Assembly: GCF_000302535.1 (NCBI RefSeq)
Contig: NC_018708.1
Location: 4,402,001 to 4,466,000, forward strand
Reading direction: 5' to 3'
DNA length: 64,000 bases
Source: Acidovorax sp. KKS102
GTDB taxonomy: Bacteria > Pseudomonadota > Gammaproteobacteria > Burkholderiales > Burkholderiaceae_C
Of this stretch, positions 35,826 through 44,584 are shown piece by piece. The first letter of the stretch is position 1; each line of letters opens with the position of its first letter. The notes below the pieces were generated by a model. That model ran no database searches, was not told the origin of the DNA, and was given only the letters and a program-made list of their open reading frames with translations. The position numbers and the translations under genes are program-made.

Positions 35826-35902
35826 GGATGAGCGTCGTTGCTAGATGACTCCGAGCCTCACGCCCCGCCTGTGCTGGGGACGCTGCAACGCTCCTCGGAT
35901 CG
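35826..35902 (-). ncRNA. SAH riboswitch in the ahcY leader
   Basis: Read on the minus strand, the leader has ATCCGAGGAGCGTTGCAGC, then AGGCTCGGAG, then CAACGACGCTCATCC. These pair as CCGAG/CTCGG (P1) and GAGCGTTG/CAACGACGCTC (the pseudoknot-side helix), in the order of the SAH riboswitch consensus known from Betaproteobacteria. It should turn on expression when S-adenosylhomocysteine builds up. It ends about 80 nt before the ahcY start codon. Confidence 0.85.
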
Positions 35903-35907
35903 GCGGA

Positions 35908-35913
35908 TTATAA
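35908..35913 (-). promoter_or_regulatory. -10 element upstream of the SAH riboswitch
   Basis: Perfect TATAAT on the minus strand, about 6 bp before the riboswitch start, so transcription would begin at or just before the aptamer. No good -35 is visible 17 bp upstream. The rest of the gap up to prfC (35914-36080) shows no further recognisable feature. Confidence 0.6.
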
Positions 35914-36080
35914 AAGCAAGTGCATTCCCGGCGCCATGCCCGCGGGGGTGAATCCATCCCGGACCTTGCACGGAACAGTAAAATCCCGCGACTGCCGCCC
36001 CTGCGACCCCTGCAGGTCCCGGCCCGAAGATTTCTTGCGCAGGGCGCTCTGCCCCGCACCCATCCCATTCAGGAACCCCT

Positions 36081-37709
36081 GTGTCCTACGCCCCAGAAAC
36101 CCGGCGCCGCCGCACCTTTGCCATCATTTCCCACCCCGACGCCGGTAAAACGACGCTGACGGAAAAGCTGCTGCTGTTCTCGGGCGCGATCCAGATCGCG
36201 GGTGCCGTCAAGGGCCGCAAGGCCAGCCGCCATGCCACCTCCGACTGGATGGAAATCGAAAAGCAGCGCGGCATCTCGGTGGCCAGCTCGGTCATGCAGA
36301 TGCTGTACCGCGAGCATGTGATCAACCTGCTCGACACGCCCGGCCACAAGGACTTCTCGGAAGACACCTACCGCGTGCTCACCGCCGTGGACTCGGCCCT
36401 GATGGTGATCGACGCCGCCAACGGTGTGGAAGCACAGACCCGCCGCCTGATCGAGGTCTGCCGCCAGCGCGACACGCCCATCATCACCTTTGTGAACAAG
36501 ATGGACCGCGAGGTGCGCGACCCGCTGGACATCATGGACGAGGTCGAGCGCGAGCTGGGCATGCCCTGCTGCCCCATGACCTGGCCCGTGGGCCAGGGCA
36601 AGAGCTTTGGCGGCATCATCAACTTGCGCACCAAGACGATGACGGTGTTCGAATCCGGCAGCGAACGTCGCCCGCAGGACTTCGAATCCATCCCACTCAC
36701 CGATGTGGACACCCTGCGCGCCCGCTTCGGCGCAGAGTTCGACGCCGCCATGGACAGCATGGAGCTGGCTACCGGTGCATCGCCCGCCTGGGACCATGAA
36801 GCCTTCCTGGCCGGCAAACTGACCCCCGTGTTCTTCGGCTCCGGCGTGAACAACTTCGGGGTGATGGAAGTGCTGGACGCCCTGGTGGACATGGCCCCGC
36901 CGCCCGGCCCGCGCGTGAGCACGCTGGAGGTGAACAAACAGCCCGTCGTCAAGACCATCCAGCCCGAGGACGAAGGTTTCTCCGGCGTGGTGTTCAAGGT
37001 GCAGGCCAACATGGACGCCAACCACCGCGACCGCATCGCCTTCGTACGCGTGGCCAGCGGCAAGTACACGCCGGGCATGAAGCTCAAGGTACAGCGCACC
37101 GGCAAGGAGCTGCGCCCCACCTCGGTCGTCACCTTCATGTCCCAGCGCCGCGAGGCGGTCGAGGAGGCCTACGCGGGCGACATCATTGGCTTCACCACCC
37201 ACGGCGGCGTGCAGCTGGGCGACACCATCACCGACGGCGCCAACCTGCAGTTCACCGGCCTGCCCTTCTTCGCGCCCGAAATGTTCATGACCGTGGTCCT
37301 CAAGAACCCGCTGCGCACCAAACAGCTGCAGCAGGGCCTGGCCCAGCTGGGCGAGGAAGGCGCCATCCAGGTCTTCAAGCCCGACGCGGGCGGCAACATG
37401 CTGCTGGGCGCCGTGGGCCAGCTGCAGTTTGAAGTGGTGCAACACCGCCTGAAGGCGGAGTACGACGCCGACGTACGCCTGGAAGGCTGCCAGTACACGG
37501 GCGCACGATGGATCACGGCGGACAACGCGGCCGACCTGCGCGCCTTTACTGATGCCTACCCACTGCGACTGGCGCACGACGCGGCGGACACGCTGGCTTA
37601 CCTGTGCACCAGCCCGTATGACGTGCGGCTGGCGCAGGAGCGGTTTCCGAAGATCCACTTCCATCCGCTGCGGGAGCATGCGGGGTTGGCGCTGCAGAAG
37701 GCCGGTTGA
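36081..37709 (+). CDS. prfC: Peptide chain release factor 3
   Basis: A protein of 542 residues from a GTG at 36081. The GTPase domain has SHPDAGKTT (17-25), DTPGHKDFSEDTYR and NKMDRE. RF3 removes RF1 and RF2 from the ribosome after termination and also helps post-peptidyl-transfer quality control. Divergent from the riboswitch-controlled ahcY operon. It ends LREHAGLALQKAG, and the HAD gene follows after 6 bp. Confidence 0.97.
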   Translation: MSYAPETRRRRTFAIISHPDAGKTTLTEKLLLFSGAIQIAGAVKGRKASRHATSDWMEIEKQRGISVASSVMQMLYREHVINLLDTPGHKDFSEDTYRVLTAVDSALMVIDAANGVEAQTRRLIEVCRQRDTPIITFVNKMDREVRDPLDIMDEVERELGMPCCPMTWPVGQGKSFGGIINLRTKTMTVFESGSERRPQDFESIPLTDVDTLRARFGAEFDAAMDSMELATGASPAWDHEAFLAGKLTPVFFGSGVNNFGVMEVLDALVDMAPPPGPRVSTLEVNKQPVVKTIQPEDEGFSGVVFKVQANMDANHRDRIAFVRVASGKYTPGMKLKVQRTGKELRPTSVVTFMSQRREAVEEAYAGDIIGFTTHGGVQLGDTITDGANLQFTGLPFFAPEMFMTVVLKNPLRTKQLQQGLAQLGEEGAIQVFKPDAGGNMLLGAVGQLQFEVVQHRLKAEYDADVRLEGCQYTGARWITADNAADLRAFTDAYPLRLAHDAADTLAYLCTSPYDVRLAQERFPKIHFHPLREHAGLALQKAG

Positions 37710-37715
37710 GCCCGC

Positions 37716-38525
37716 ATGCAGCCTCTGGACCTCTGGCCGACAGCGGCCCGCCGCGACCTGGTGGGCGTGTTCACCGATATCGACGACACCCTGACTACCG
37801 AGGGCGCCGTCACGCCCGACGCACTGCAGGCGCTGACCGACCTGAAGACTGCGGGCCTGGTGGTCATTCCCATCACCGGGCGGCCGATTGGCTGGTGTGA
37901 AACCTTCATGGCCGGGCCGGGGGGTTCGACCTGGCCGGTGGATGCCATGGTGGCGGAGAACGGTGCTGTGGCGTTTACCCGGGGCTCTGGCGCTCAACCA
38001 CCGCTGGTCAAGCGCTACCAGCAAGACGCCGCCACGCGCAGCGCCAACCAAGCACGCATGCGTGAGATCGCCGCGCTGGTGGCTTCGGAAGTGCCAGGTG
38101 TGGCCCTGAGCCGCGACAGCGCCGGGCGCGAGACGGACCTGGCCTTTGACCACGCCGAGTTCGACCGGCACCCGCCCGAGACCGTGCAACAGGTGCTGGA
38201 CTTGCTACAGCGCGAAGGCATGCAGACCACGGTGAGCAGCATCCACATCCACGGCTGCTTTGGGGACTTCAACAAATGGCAGGGCGCCAACTGGATCGTG
38301 CGCGAGCTGCTGGGGCGCGATCTGGCGCAGGAGCTGGACCGCTGGGTGTTTGTGGGCGACTCAGGCAATGACCAGGCGATGTTCCAGCACTTCATCCACA
38401 GCGTGGGCGTGGCCAACATCGCGCGGTTTGTGCCGCAGCTCTCACATCTGCCACGGTATGTGACGCAGGGCGAACGGGGCGCGGGGTTTGCGGAAGTGGC
38501 TAGGGCAATTCTGGCGCACCGCTAA
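37716..38525 (+). CDS. HAD-IIB family phosphatase
   Basis: A 269-residue HAD hydrolase of class IIB. The nucleophile motif is FTDIDDTLTTEG with D21, D23 and T25, followed by VIPITGRPIGW and WVFVGDSGNDQAMFQHF in motif IV. Resembles the sucrose-, trehalose- or mannosyl-3-phosphoglycerate phosphatase group; the substrate is not predictable. It starts 6 bp after prfC and is probably cotranscribed. Confidence 0.88.
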   Translation: MQPLDLWPTAARRDLVGVFTDIDDTLTTEGAVTPDALQALTDLKTAGLVVIPITGRPIGWCETFMAGPGGSTWPVDAMVAENGAVAFTRGSGAQPPLVKRYQQDAATRSANQARMREIAALVASEVPGVALSRDSAGRETDLAFDHAEFDRHPPETVQQVLDLLQREGMQTTVSSIHIHGCFGDFNKWQGANWIVRELLGRDLAQELDRWVFVGDSGNDQAMFQHFIHSVGVANIARFVPQLSHLPRYVTQGERGAGFAEVARAILAHR

Positions 38526-38632
38526 AGACGAGCAAACCAAGCGACAGGGCGCTGTCGCCACAGCCCCTGGCTGATCCACGCAACGAGGCCAGCCCCCGGC
38601 CGGAACAGTGCACGCAAGACCTCCAAGAAGCA

Positions 38633-39724
38633 GTTTTGACTGGCGGTTTCAACAACGAAGTGCACCAGTCCCCAGTGTAAGTGGGGTCACTTTGTAGCCG
38701 TGGAACACCTCATGCGGAGTCTTCCAGCCCAAGCATCTGCGGGGTCGGTGGTTGAGCCGGTACACGGCTTGGAGCACCTCTTGCTCGCTGGCCTTGCCCA
38801 GATCGCTGCCCTTGGGGAAGTAGTGGCGTAGCAGCCCATTGTGGTTCTCGTTGAGTCCTCGCTGCCAGGGGCTGTGCGGGTCAGCAAAGTACACCTTCGT
38901 CTTCAGGCGTCTGTGCACCCACCTGTGCTCGGCGAACTCCTTGCCGTTGTCCAGCGTCAGGGTGTGGCGGCGCTTGGGATGGGGCCTGAGCATTTCGATG
39001 ATGGCCTGGCCCACCGGCTCGGCCTGGCGCCGCTGCACACGCTGCGCCAGTGTGTAGCGCGAGCGCCGCTCGGTCAGGGTCACCAGCCCTGCCAGCCCAC
39101 CCGCACCCGAGACGATGGTGTCGCCCTCCCAATCCCCCAGGCGCGCTCGCTTGTCCACGATGGCGGGGCGCTGTGCGATACCCACGCGATCGCGCAGTTG
39201 CCCCGCACCCTGTGTGCCTTGCGCCGGCAATGGCCGCAACGCAGGCGCGGTGCAGCTTGTCCCATGCGGCGCAGCCGGTTGTAGATGCAGGTGTGGCTGA
39301 TGCGCAGGCGCCTTTCCAGCCCCAGGCGGGCGGCTGCCTGCTGAGGCGACAGGTCCAGCTGCAGATACGACAGCACCAGCTCCCACTGGGCACCGTCAAA
39401 GCGCTGAGCGTTGGTCTGGCCGCTTTGGCGCGAGAGAGCCTGTTGATGGGCGTTGTGGGCTTGGTAGGCTGTGCTGGCGTCGCTGTTGCGCCGGATCTCG
39501 CGGGCAATGGTGCTGCGGTGGCGCCCCAGGCGCAGGGCTGTCTGTGTGATCGACAGCCCCACGTCGCGCAGGCATTGGATTTGGTAACGTTCGCTTTGGC
39601 TCAGATGGGTGTAGTTCATGGTGCACTTGGGTTGACTGGCAGGTCACACAAGTCATCTTCACTTACTTGTCTGGGCCTACCTTTTGGCAACGTGCACTTC
39701 GTTGTTGAAACCGCCACTGAAAAC
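38633..39724. mobile_element. IS30-family insertion sequence
   Basis: Perfect 25-bp inverted repeats, beginning TGGCGGTTTC and ending GAAGTGCAC, lie at 38641-38665 and 39692-39716. With two mismatches they extend outward to GTTTT at both sides, giving outer limits near 38633 and 39724. The only gene inside is an IS30-type transposase, broken by a frameshift. No convincing target-site duplication is visible at either limit. Confidence 0.85.
38649..39619 (-). pseudogene. IS30-family transposase, frameshifted
   Basis: The N-terminal part (from ATG 39619, MNYTHLSQSERYQIQCLR, helix-turn-helix TALRLGRHRSTIAREIRRN) and the C-terminal catalytic part are in different frames. The C-terminal part is GQLRDRVGIAQRPAIVDKRARLGDWEGDTIVSG, then LTLDNGKEF and RGLNENHNGLLRHYFPKG. 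The DDE residues D, D and E are all present there. The frames meet near 39190-39240 with a shift of -1, fitting one lost base. IS30 enzymes are normally a single frame, so it is probably inactive unless frameshifting or a sequencing error explains it. Confidence 0.8.
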
Positions 39725-39726
39725 GC

Positions 39727-39777
39727 CCGCTTGCGCTAGTGGAATATGCCGTCACAGCTATTATTTCAATAGCAAAC
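39727..39777 (+). repeat. Dispersed 60-bp element, copy G (at the IS30 edge)
   Basis: CGCTTGCGCTAGTGGAATAT, then CAGCTATTATTTCAATAGCA, is the downstream part of the family. It begins immediately at the right end of the IS30 element, and the left flank of the IS ends GCAGTTTTGAC, which resembles the upstream part. The IS may therefore have inserted into a repeat copy. Confidence 0.65.
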
Positions 39778-39780
39778 CGA

Positions 39781-41022
39781 TCAAGCCTTGAGAAAGATAT
39801 CGGTATCCGGCGCAAAACACGCGTGCAGCGGCAGCAGCGCCCCGCCCAGCGCGCGGGCGTCGGAGCCTATGGTGCCCAGCTCCAACCGGGGCGGCTGGTG
39901 CAGGCCTTCCCAGTTGTAGTCGGCCAGCGCGTGGCGCGCGCCCTCGCACAGGGCCTGCAGCAGTTCGGGGGCTGCGGCGCCATCAAAGACCACGGCGTCC
40001 AGATCCAAAAACGCGGTGGCCGAGACGATGCAATGCGCCAAGCCCGCCGCAGCGCGCGCAATCCAGCCCCGGCTGTGCTCCAGCCACGGGGCCTGCAGCA
40101 CGCGCTTGTCGTAGGCGGCCATGGGGTCAAGGCCGTGTTCGCGAAAGCGCTGCTCCAGTTCCCACAGGGATGCCTGGCTGATGAGCTGCGCGGGCGCCTG
40201 GCCCGGCTGGGCAGGCGACAGCGGCAGCGAGGCCACGGCGCCTGCGTTGCCGTGCAAGCCCCGGTGCAGGTGCGAGTTGATGACCAGCCCGCCGCCCACA
40301 AAGGTGTCCATGAACAGGTACAGAAAGCTGGGGATATCGCGCCCGCGCCCCTGCAGCAGCTCCGCCACGCAGGCGGCGGAGGTGTCCTTGGCAAAACTCA
40401 CAGGCAGCTCGGTCATCTGCTGCACCTGCTCGGCCAGGTCGATGTTGTTCCAGGCTTCGGACTGCGCTTCGGTGAGCCCCAGCATACGGTGCCAGCCACC
40501 CAGCTGGAACGGCGCGGCTACGCCCACACCCACCACGCGCGAGCGCAGAGGGCCCAGGCCGTCGAGCAACTGGTTCAGGTGTGTGCGGATGGCGGGCAGC
40601 AGCACGTCGATGTCGGGGAAGGCGTAGTCGAGCACGATGCGCTCGCGCACATGGCCGGTGAAGTCCACCAGCAGCCAGTCGGCGCTGCGGCGGCCGATCT
40701 TGATGCCGATGGCAAACGCGCCGTCAGGGTTCAGGCCAATCGGCACCGAGGGCTGGCCCACACGACCACGCACAGGCGCTTCGCGGCGCAGCAGCTGGTC
40801 TTCGTCGAGCCGGGCGGTGATGAGGCCGATGGTCTGCGCCGTGAGGCCGGTGACGCGCGCCATCTCAGCCTTGGCCAGGCTGCCGTGGGTGCGCAGGGCC
40901 TGCAGCACCACGCGCTCGTTGAACTGGCGCAGCCCCACGTGGTTGGAGCCGCGCTGGCGCAGCAGCGCGGGGCTGGCGGCGGCGTTGTCAACGGCGGAGG
41001 GAGAAGCGTCGGTGTCCAGCAT
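39781..41022 (-). CDS. ROK-family transcriptional regulator
   Basis: A 413-residue protein. The N-terminal winged helix is LRQFNERVVLQALRTHGSLAKAEMARVTGLTAQTIGLITARL, and the ROK sugar-kinase-like domain follows (FAIGIKIGRRSADWLLVDF, VGVGVAAPFQLGG, GNAGAVASLPL). ROK regulators sense sugars and usually repress sugar operons. It is the last gene of the frc-type operon, 13 nt after the RbsD/FucU gene, so it is probably an autoregulated local regulator like FrcR. Confidence 0.88.
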   Translation of the reverse strand: MLDTDASPSAVDNAAASPALLRQRGSNHVGLRQFNERVVLQALRTHGSLAKAEMARVTGLTAQTIGLITARLDEDQLLRREAPVRGRVGQPSVPIGLNPDGAFAIGIKIGRRSADWLLVDFTGHVRERIVLDYAFPDIDVLLPAIRTHLNQLLDGLGPLRSRVVGVGVAAPFQLGGWHRMLGLTEAQSEAWNNIDLAEQVQQMTELPVSFAKDTSAACVAELLQGRGRDIPSFLYLFMDTFVGGGLVINSHLHRGLHGNAGAVASLPLSPAQPGQAPAQLISQASLWELEQRFREHGLDPMAAYDKRVLQAPWLEHSRGWIARAAAGLAHCIVSATAFLDLDAVVFDGAAAPELLQALCEGARHALADYNWEGLHQPPRLELGTIGSDARALGGALLPLHACFAPDTDIFLKA

Positions 41023-41035
41023 GGTGTTGAAACGG

Positions 41036-41488
41036 TCAGGCGTTCAGAGTGTCGCCGATGACGCCCTTGCGCAGCAGGAAGTTACCCCAGGGCTGACGCT
41101 CGCCCGTCACGACGATGGCATAGGCTTTTTTGACGCGTTCGTAGAACGCAAAACGCTCCACGCCCTCGGCCTGCTCGCTGGCCACGCCCTCACGCGCCAG
41201 CACGTCCATGGTTTCGCGCTGCAGGGCTGAGCGATAAGGCACCTCGGTGCCACCCACCTGCATGTACGCCACGGGGTGCGGCACGTCCTGCGCCAGGGGG
41301 AGCACGCTGGCCACCGCTTGCACGGCGCGCGCCATGCCAATGCCGGGCAGGCGCAGCACGGGCTTGCCCGCGCCCAGACTCATGGCGGTGAAGTTGGCAT
41401 CGGCCAGCACGATGGCATCGTCGTGGCCCATCTCGGCCAGCACCTTGAGCAGGTCGGGGGTCAGCAGCGGATCAATGTTCTTCAGCAT
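41036..41488 (-). CDS. RbsD/FucU family sugar mutarotase
   Basis: A protein of 150 residues from the ATG at 41488 (MLKNIDPLLTPDLLKVLAEMGHDDAIVLADANF), the characteristic RbsD/FucU start; six further in-frame residues upstream are possible. The family interconverts sugar anomers or pyranose and furanose forms so that the right form reaches the kinase. It lies between the ABC ATPase and the ROK regulator. The probable substrate here is fructose or another ketose, by context only. Confidence 0.88.
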   Translation of the reverse strand: MLKNIDPLLTPDLLKVLAEMGHDDAIVLADANFTAMSLGAGKPVLRLPGIGMARAVQAVASVLPLAQDVPHPVAYMQVGGTEVPYRSALQRETMDVLAREGVASEQAEGVERFAFYERVKKAYAIVVTGERQPWGNFLLRKGVIGDTLNA

Positions 41489-41498
41489 GAGAGGCGTT

Positions 41499-42305
41499 TC
41501 AGGCAAGGCATTCAGTAGGCAAATCAGACGCGGCCATCGCTCCCGTCATCACGGCCACGGTATCGCTCATGCTGATCTTCTTGGGATTGACCACGGCCGC
41601 ACGCTTGCCCAGGCGGGCGATGTGGATGCGGTCGGCAATCTCGAACACATGGGGCATGTTGTGGCTGATGAGGATGACGGGCAGGCCCTTGTCGCGCACA
41701 CGGCGGATCAGCTCCAGCACCATGTTGCCCTCCTTCACACCCAGGGCTGCGGTGGGCTCGTCCATGATGACCACGTGCCGCGCAAACGCTGCGGCGCGCG
41801 CCACAGCCACGCACTGGCGCTGGCCGCCCGAGAGCGTCTCCACCGCCTGCGTCATGGAGCGGATGCCCACCTTCAGCTCGGCCATGCGGGCCACGCTTTC
41901 TTCGAGCATCTTCTTCTTGTCGAGCATGCGCAGTGCGCTGCCCAAGGGGCCCGGGCGGCGCAGCTCACGGCCCAGGAACAGGTTCTCGGCAATGGTCATG
42001 GCCGGGGCCACGGCCAGGTCCTGGTACACGGTTTCGATGCCCGCACGGCGCGCGTCGATGGGGCTTTTGAACTGGATGCGCTGGCCGTCAAGCAGGATTT
42101 CGCCTTCGTCCGGCACGGTGGCGCCGGACAGCGCCTTGATCAGGCTCGACTTGCCCGCACCGTTGTCACCGATCACAGCCAGGATCTCCCCGGCGCGCAG
42201 TTCAAAGTCAGCGCCGTCGAGCGCGGTGACTTGGCCGTAGCGCTTGACCAGGCCCTTGGCCTGCATGACCAGCGGAGCGTTTGTTGTATGGGTGGAGTTG
42301 GTCAT
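41499..42305 (-). CDS. frcA: Sugar ABC transporter ATP-binding protein (FrcA-like)
   Basis: A 268-residue single-domain ABC ATPase. Walker A is GDNGAGKSS (46-54), the signature LSGGQ (158-162) and Walker B VVIMDEP (178-184). The ORF extending upstream is a shadow of the permease; the ATG at 42305 lies 2 nt after the permease stop. A single ABC domain, rather than the double one of RbsA, is the FrcA arrangement. Works with the FrcB and FrcC homologues. Confidence 0.9.
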   Translation of the reverse strand: MTNSTHTTNAPLVMQAKGLVKRYGQVTALDGADFELRAGEILAVIGDNGAGKSSLIKALSGATVPDEGEILLDGQRIQFKSPIDARRAGIETVYQDLAVAPAMTIAENLFLGRELRRPGPLGSALRMLDKKKMLEESVARMAELKVGIRSMTQAVETLSGGQRQCVAVARAAAFARHVVIMDEPTAALGVKEGNMVLELIRRVRDKGLPVILISHNMPHVFEIADRIHIARLGKRAAVVNPKKISMSDTVAVMTGAMAASDLPTECLA

Positions 42306-42307
42306 GA

Positions 42308-43267
42308 TCAACGCACTCCTTTGCGCGAGAGTTGGTCGGTGGCCACGGCCAGGATCACGAGGATGCCGGTGACCAGGATCTGATACACCGACGACACGCC
42401 CATGAGCGTGAGCCCGTTGCGGAAGACGCCCACAATCAGCGCACCCACCAGCGTGCCCAAGATGACGCCGCGCCCGCCAAACAGGCTGGTGCCGCCCAGC
42501 ACTACGGCGCTGATGGCGTCGAGGTTTTCGGTTTGGCCCGCGTTCGGGTCGCCCGCGCCGGTGCGGGCCACCGACAGCACCGAGGCGATGCCGTAGAACA
42601 GGCCCGCCAGCACATACACACCCAGCAGCACCTTGTCGGTGGCAATGCCGGTGAGGCGCGTGGCTTCGGGGCTGTTGCCCACGGCGTAGACATGGCGGCC
42701 GGGTGCGGTCTCGCGCAGCGCAAACCAGGTGACGAGGTACAGGGCCAGCATGAGCACGGCCCCCCACACGATGGCGGTCTGCCCCAGCTGGAAGGTGTTG
42801 CCCAGCGCGGTCATGCCCGCAGGGATGTCGGTGATGGTCTGCGCGCCCGAATACAGCTGCGTGGCGGCAAACGCGATGTTGAGCGTGCCCAGCGTGACGA
42901 TGAAAGGCGGCAGCTTGATCTTGGTGACGAGCAGGCCGTTAATCAGACCGAACAGCATGGTCACCGCCATGCCGCAGGCAATGGCCACCGGGGCTGAGAG
43001 ACCGTAGTCCGCCGCCATCTTGGTCATGACGATGCCGCCCAGCGCCATCACCATGCCGCACGACAGATCAATGCCCGCCGTGAGGATGACCAGCGTCTGA
43101 CCGATGGCAATGACCGCCACGACCATGACCTGCTGCAGGATGAGCGCGAAGTTCTGCGCCGACAGAAAACGCTCGCTCTGCGTGGCAAAGAAGGCGCACG
43201 CCAGGATCAGCGCGATGAACGGCCCCAGCGTGGCCAGCGGCGGTAGTTTGGAAGCGGTCGAGGACAT
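42308..43267 (-). CDS. frcC: Sugar ABC transporter permease (FrcC/RbsC-like)
   Basis: A 319-residue inner-membrane permease with about 8-10 hydrophobic segments. Family features are VVAVIAIGQTLVILTAGIDLS, VYAVGNSPEATRLTGI and VLGGTSLFGGRGVILGTLVGA. The ATG at 43267 gives the family-like start MSSTASKLPPLATLGPFIAL. It is separated from frcB by 167 bp that hold a 112-bp hairpin repeat, the only large gap in the operon. Confidence 0.92.
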   Translation of the reverse strand: MSSTASKLPPLATLGPFIALILACAFFATQSERFLSAQNFALILQQVMVVAVIAIGQTLVILTAGIDLSCGMVMALGGIVMTKMAADYGLSAPVAIACGMAVTMLFGLINGLLVTKIKLPPFIVTLGTLNIAFAATQLYSGAQTITDIPAGMTALGNTFQLGQTAIVWGAVLMLALYLVTWFALRETAPGRHVYAVGNSPEATRLTGIATDKVLLGVYVLAGLFYGIASVLSVARTGAGDPNAGQTENLDAISAVVLGGTSLFGGRGVILGTLVGALIVGVFRNGLTLMGVSSVYQILVTGILVILAVATDQLSRKGVR

Positions 43268-43322
43268 GGCGGCTCCGTGCGGGTGGACAAAGGTGGCGCT
43301 CAGAAAAAGCAGTTGTCGGTTG

Positions 43323-43434
43323 GGAGCCGATCGCAAAACTCAGCGAAGCGGTTCTGGCTAGGCGCTGCGTCGCAGGCAGTACGGTAGTACGACAAGACGC
43401 AGCAACGACGCCAGAAGAGTTTTTCGAACGGCTC
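43323..43434. repeat. 112-bp imperfect palindrome, family 2 copy 2 (between frcB and frcC)
   Basis: About 80% or more identical to 15724-15837 over the central 90 bp (CAAAACTCAGCGAAGCGGTT, CTGGCTAGGCGCTG, GTCGCAGGCAGTACG, GACGCCAGAAGAGTTTT). The outer arms differ in sequence but still pair (GAGCCG with CGGCTC). It begins directly at the frcB stop codon. Position and shape recall REP hairpins between binding-protein and permease genes, which hold up degradation or transcription so that the binding protein is made in excess. Confidence 0.85.
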
Positions 43435-44448
43435 TTACTTGGCGCCCCAGCACAGGTCGGTGCCAGTTTTCACATCCTTGCTGTCCACGCCCGCCATGGG
43501 CTTGGCAGCAATCAGCGTCACGCCGGTGTCGGTGTAGCCGCTGACTTTCTTGCCGGTCTTGGCGTATTCCACGCCAGCCGCCACGCCCATGGCCGCCATG
43601 CGCAGCGGGTACTGCTGGCTGGTGGCGGCGATCACGCCCTTGCCCACGTCGGCAATGCCTGCGCAGCCGCCGTCCACCGAGACGATGAGCACGTTCTTCT
43701 CCTTGCCTGCGGCCTTGAGCGCGTTGTAGGCACCGGCGGCGGCGGGCTCGTTGATGGTGTAGACGATGTTGATGTCGGGGTTCTTCTGCAGGCAGTTTTC
43801 CATGCCGGTCTGGCCCTTGGCGCGGTCGCCAAAGCTGTCGGCCATGCACACCACTTCGGCGGGGCGCGACAGTTCGTTGCTCTTGGCATCGTTAGCCTGC
43901 AGGCCAAAGCCCTTCAAGAAGCCGTTGTGCCGCTGTGCGCCCACGGGGTGACCGGGGAACAGGTCCAGCGTGGCGATCACGGGCTTCTTGCCCGCCGCGG
44001 CGGCCTTGGCGTATTGGCCGATCAGCTCGCCCGCCTTGTAGTTGTCTGTGGCAAACAGCGCGTCCGTCGCATCCATGGGCTCGGTGGGGCTGTCCAGCGC
44101 AATCACCATCACGCCGCGTGCCTGCGCCTTCTTGATGGCGGGCACGATGGCCTTGGCGTCGCTGGGGGTGATGAGGATGGTCTTGGCGCCTGCAGCGATC
44201 AGGTTCTCCATGGCCGTGACTTGGCCCGCGTTGTCGCCATCGGTCTTGCCCGCGGCCGACACCAGCTTGGCGCCCAGCTTCTTGGCCTCGGCCGTGGCGC
44301 CCTCTTTCATCTTCACGAAGAAGGGGTTGGTCTCGGTCTTGGTGATGAGGCCGATGACGGGCTCGGACGCCTGTGCCTGGGCCAGGCCACAGGCCAGGGC
44401 GCCGGTGAGGGCAAGGGCAGAAAGCGCGAAGGCGGGGGTGCGTTGCAT
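43435..44448 (-). CDS. frcB: Fructose-type ABC substrate-binding protein (FrcB-like)
   Basis: A 337-residue periplasmic protein. The ATG at 44448 has GGAGACAACGCC before it and gives a clean signal peptide (MQRTPAFALSALALTGALAC, cut near AQAQA). The mature part reads VIGLITKTETNPFFVKMKEGA, ILITPSDAKAIVPAIKKA, DLFPGHPVGAQRHNGFLKGF and NEPAAAGAYNALKAAG. This is strikingly like Sinorhizobium FrcB as I remember it. It is the first gene of the operon. Ligand by family: fructose, possibly also ribose or mannose. Confidence 0.88.
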   Translation of the reverse strand: MQRTPAFALSALALTGALACGLAQAQASEPVIGLITKTETNPFFVKMKEGATAEAKKLGAKLVSAAGKTDGDNAGQVTAMENLIAAGAKTILITPSDAKAIVPAIKKAQARGVMVIALDSPTEPMDATDALFATDNYKAGELIGQYAKAAAAGKKPVIATLDLFPGHPVGAQRHNGFLKGFGLQANDAKSNELSRPAEVVCMADSFGDRAKGQTGMENCLQKNPDINIVYTINEPAAAGAYNALKAAGKEKNVLIVSVDGGCAGIADVGKGVIAATSQQYPLRMAAMGVAAGVEYAKTGKKVSGYTDTGVTLIAAKPMAGVDSKDVKTGTDLCWGAK

Positions 44449-44584
44449 GGCGTTGTCTCCGGGTTTTGGGATGGCAGATTCCTGTCGGCCCCGTGCTGCG
44501 CGGCTGGCAGGTGAACCACTCTTGTCGGGTGGATGGGATCGAACTATAGTGGCCGGCAAGTTAATAAATCAAGTGGATTTACTT

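Noticed and set aside
34235..35848. Antisense ORF of 537 codons over ahcY and the riboswitch
   Set aside because: ahcY on the opposite strand is certain; the antisense frame carries no family signature.
36069..38189. Antisense ORF of 706 codons over prfC and the HAD gene
   Set aside because: Both sense-strand genes are clear. The antisense product is rich in His, Gln and Val with no recognisable domain, as expected from GC-skewed third positions.
38600..38650. Target-site duplication for the IS30 element
   Set aside because: Flanks at both the 25-bp and the extended boundaries differ; no 2-3 bp repeat could be defended.
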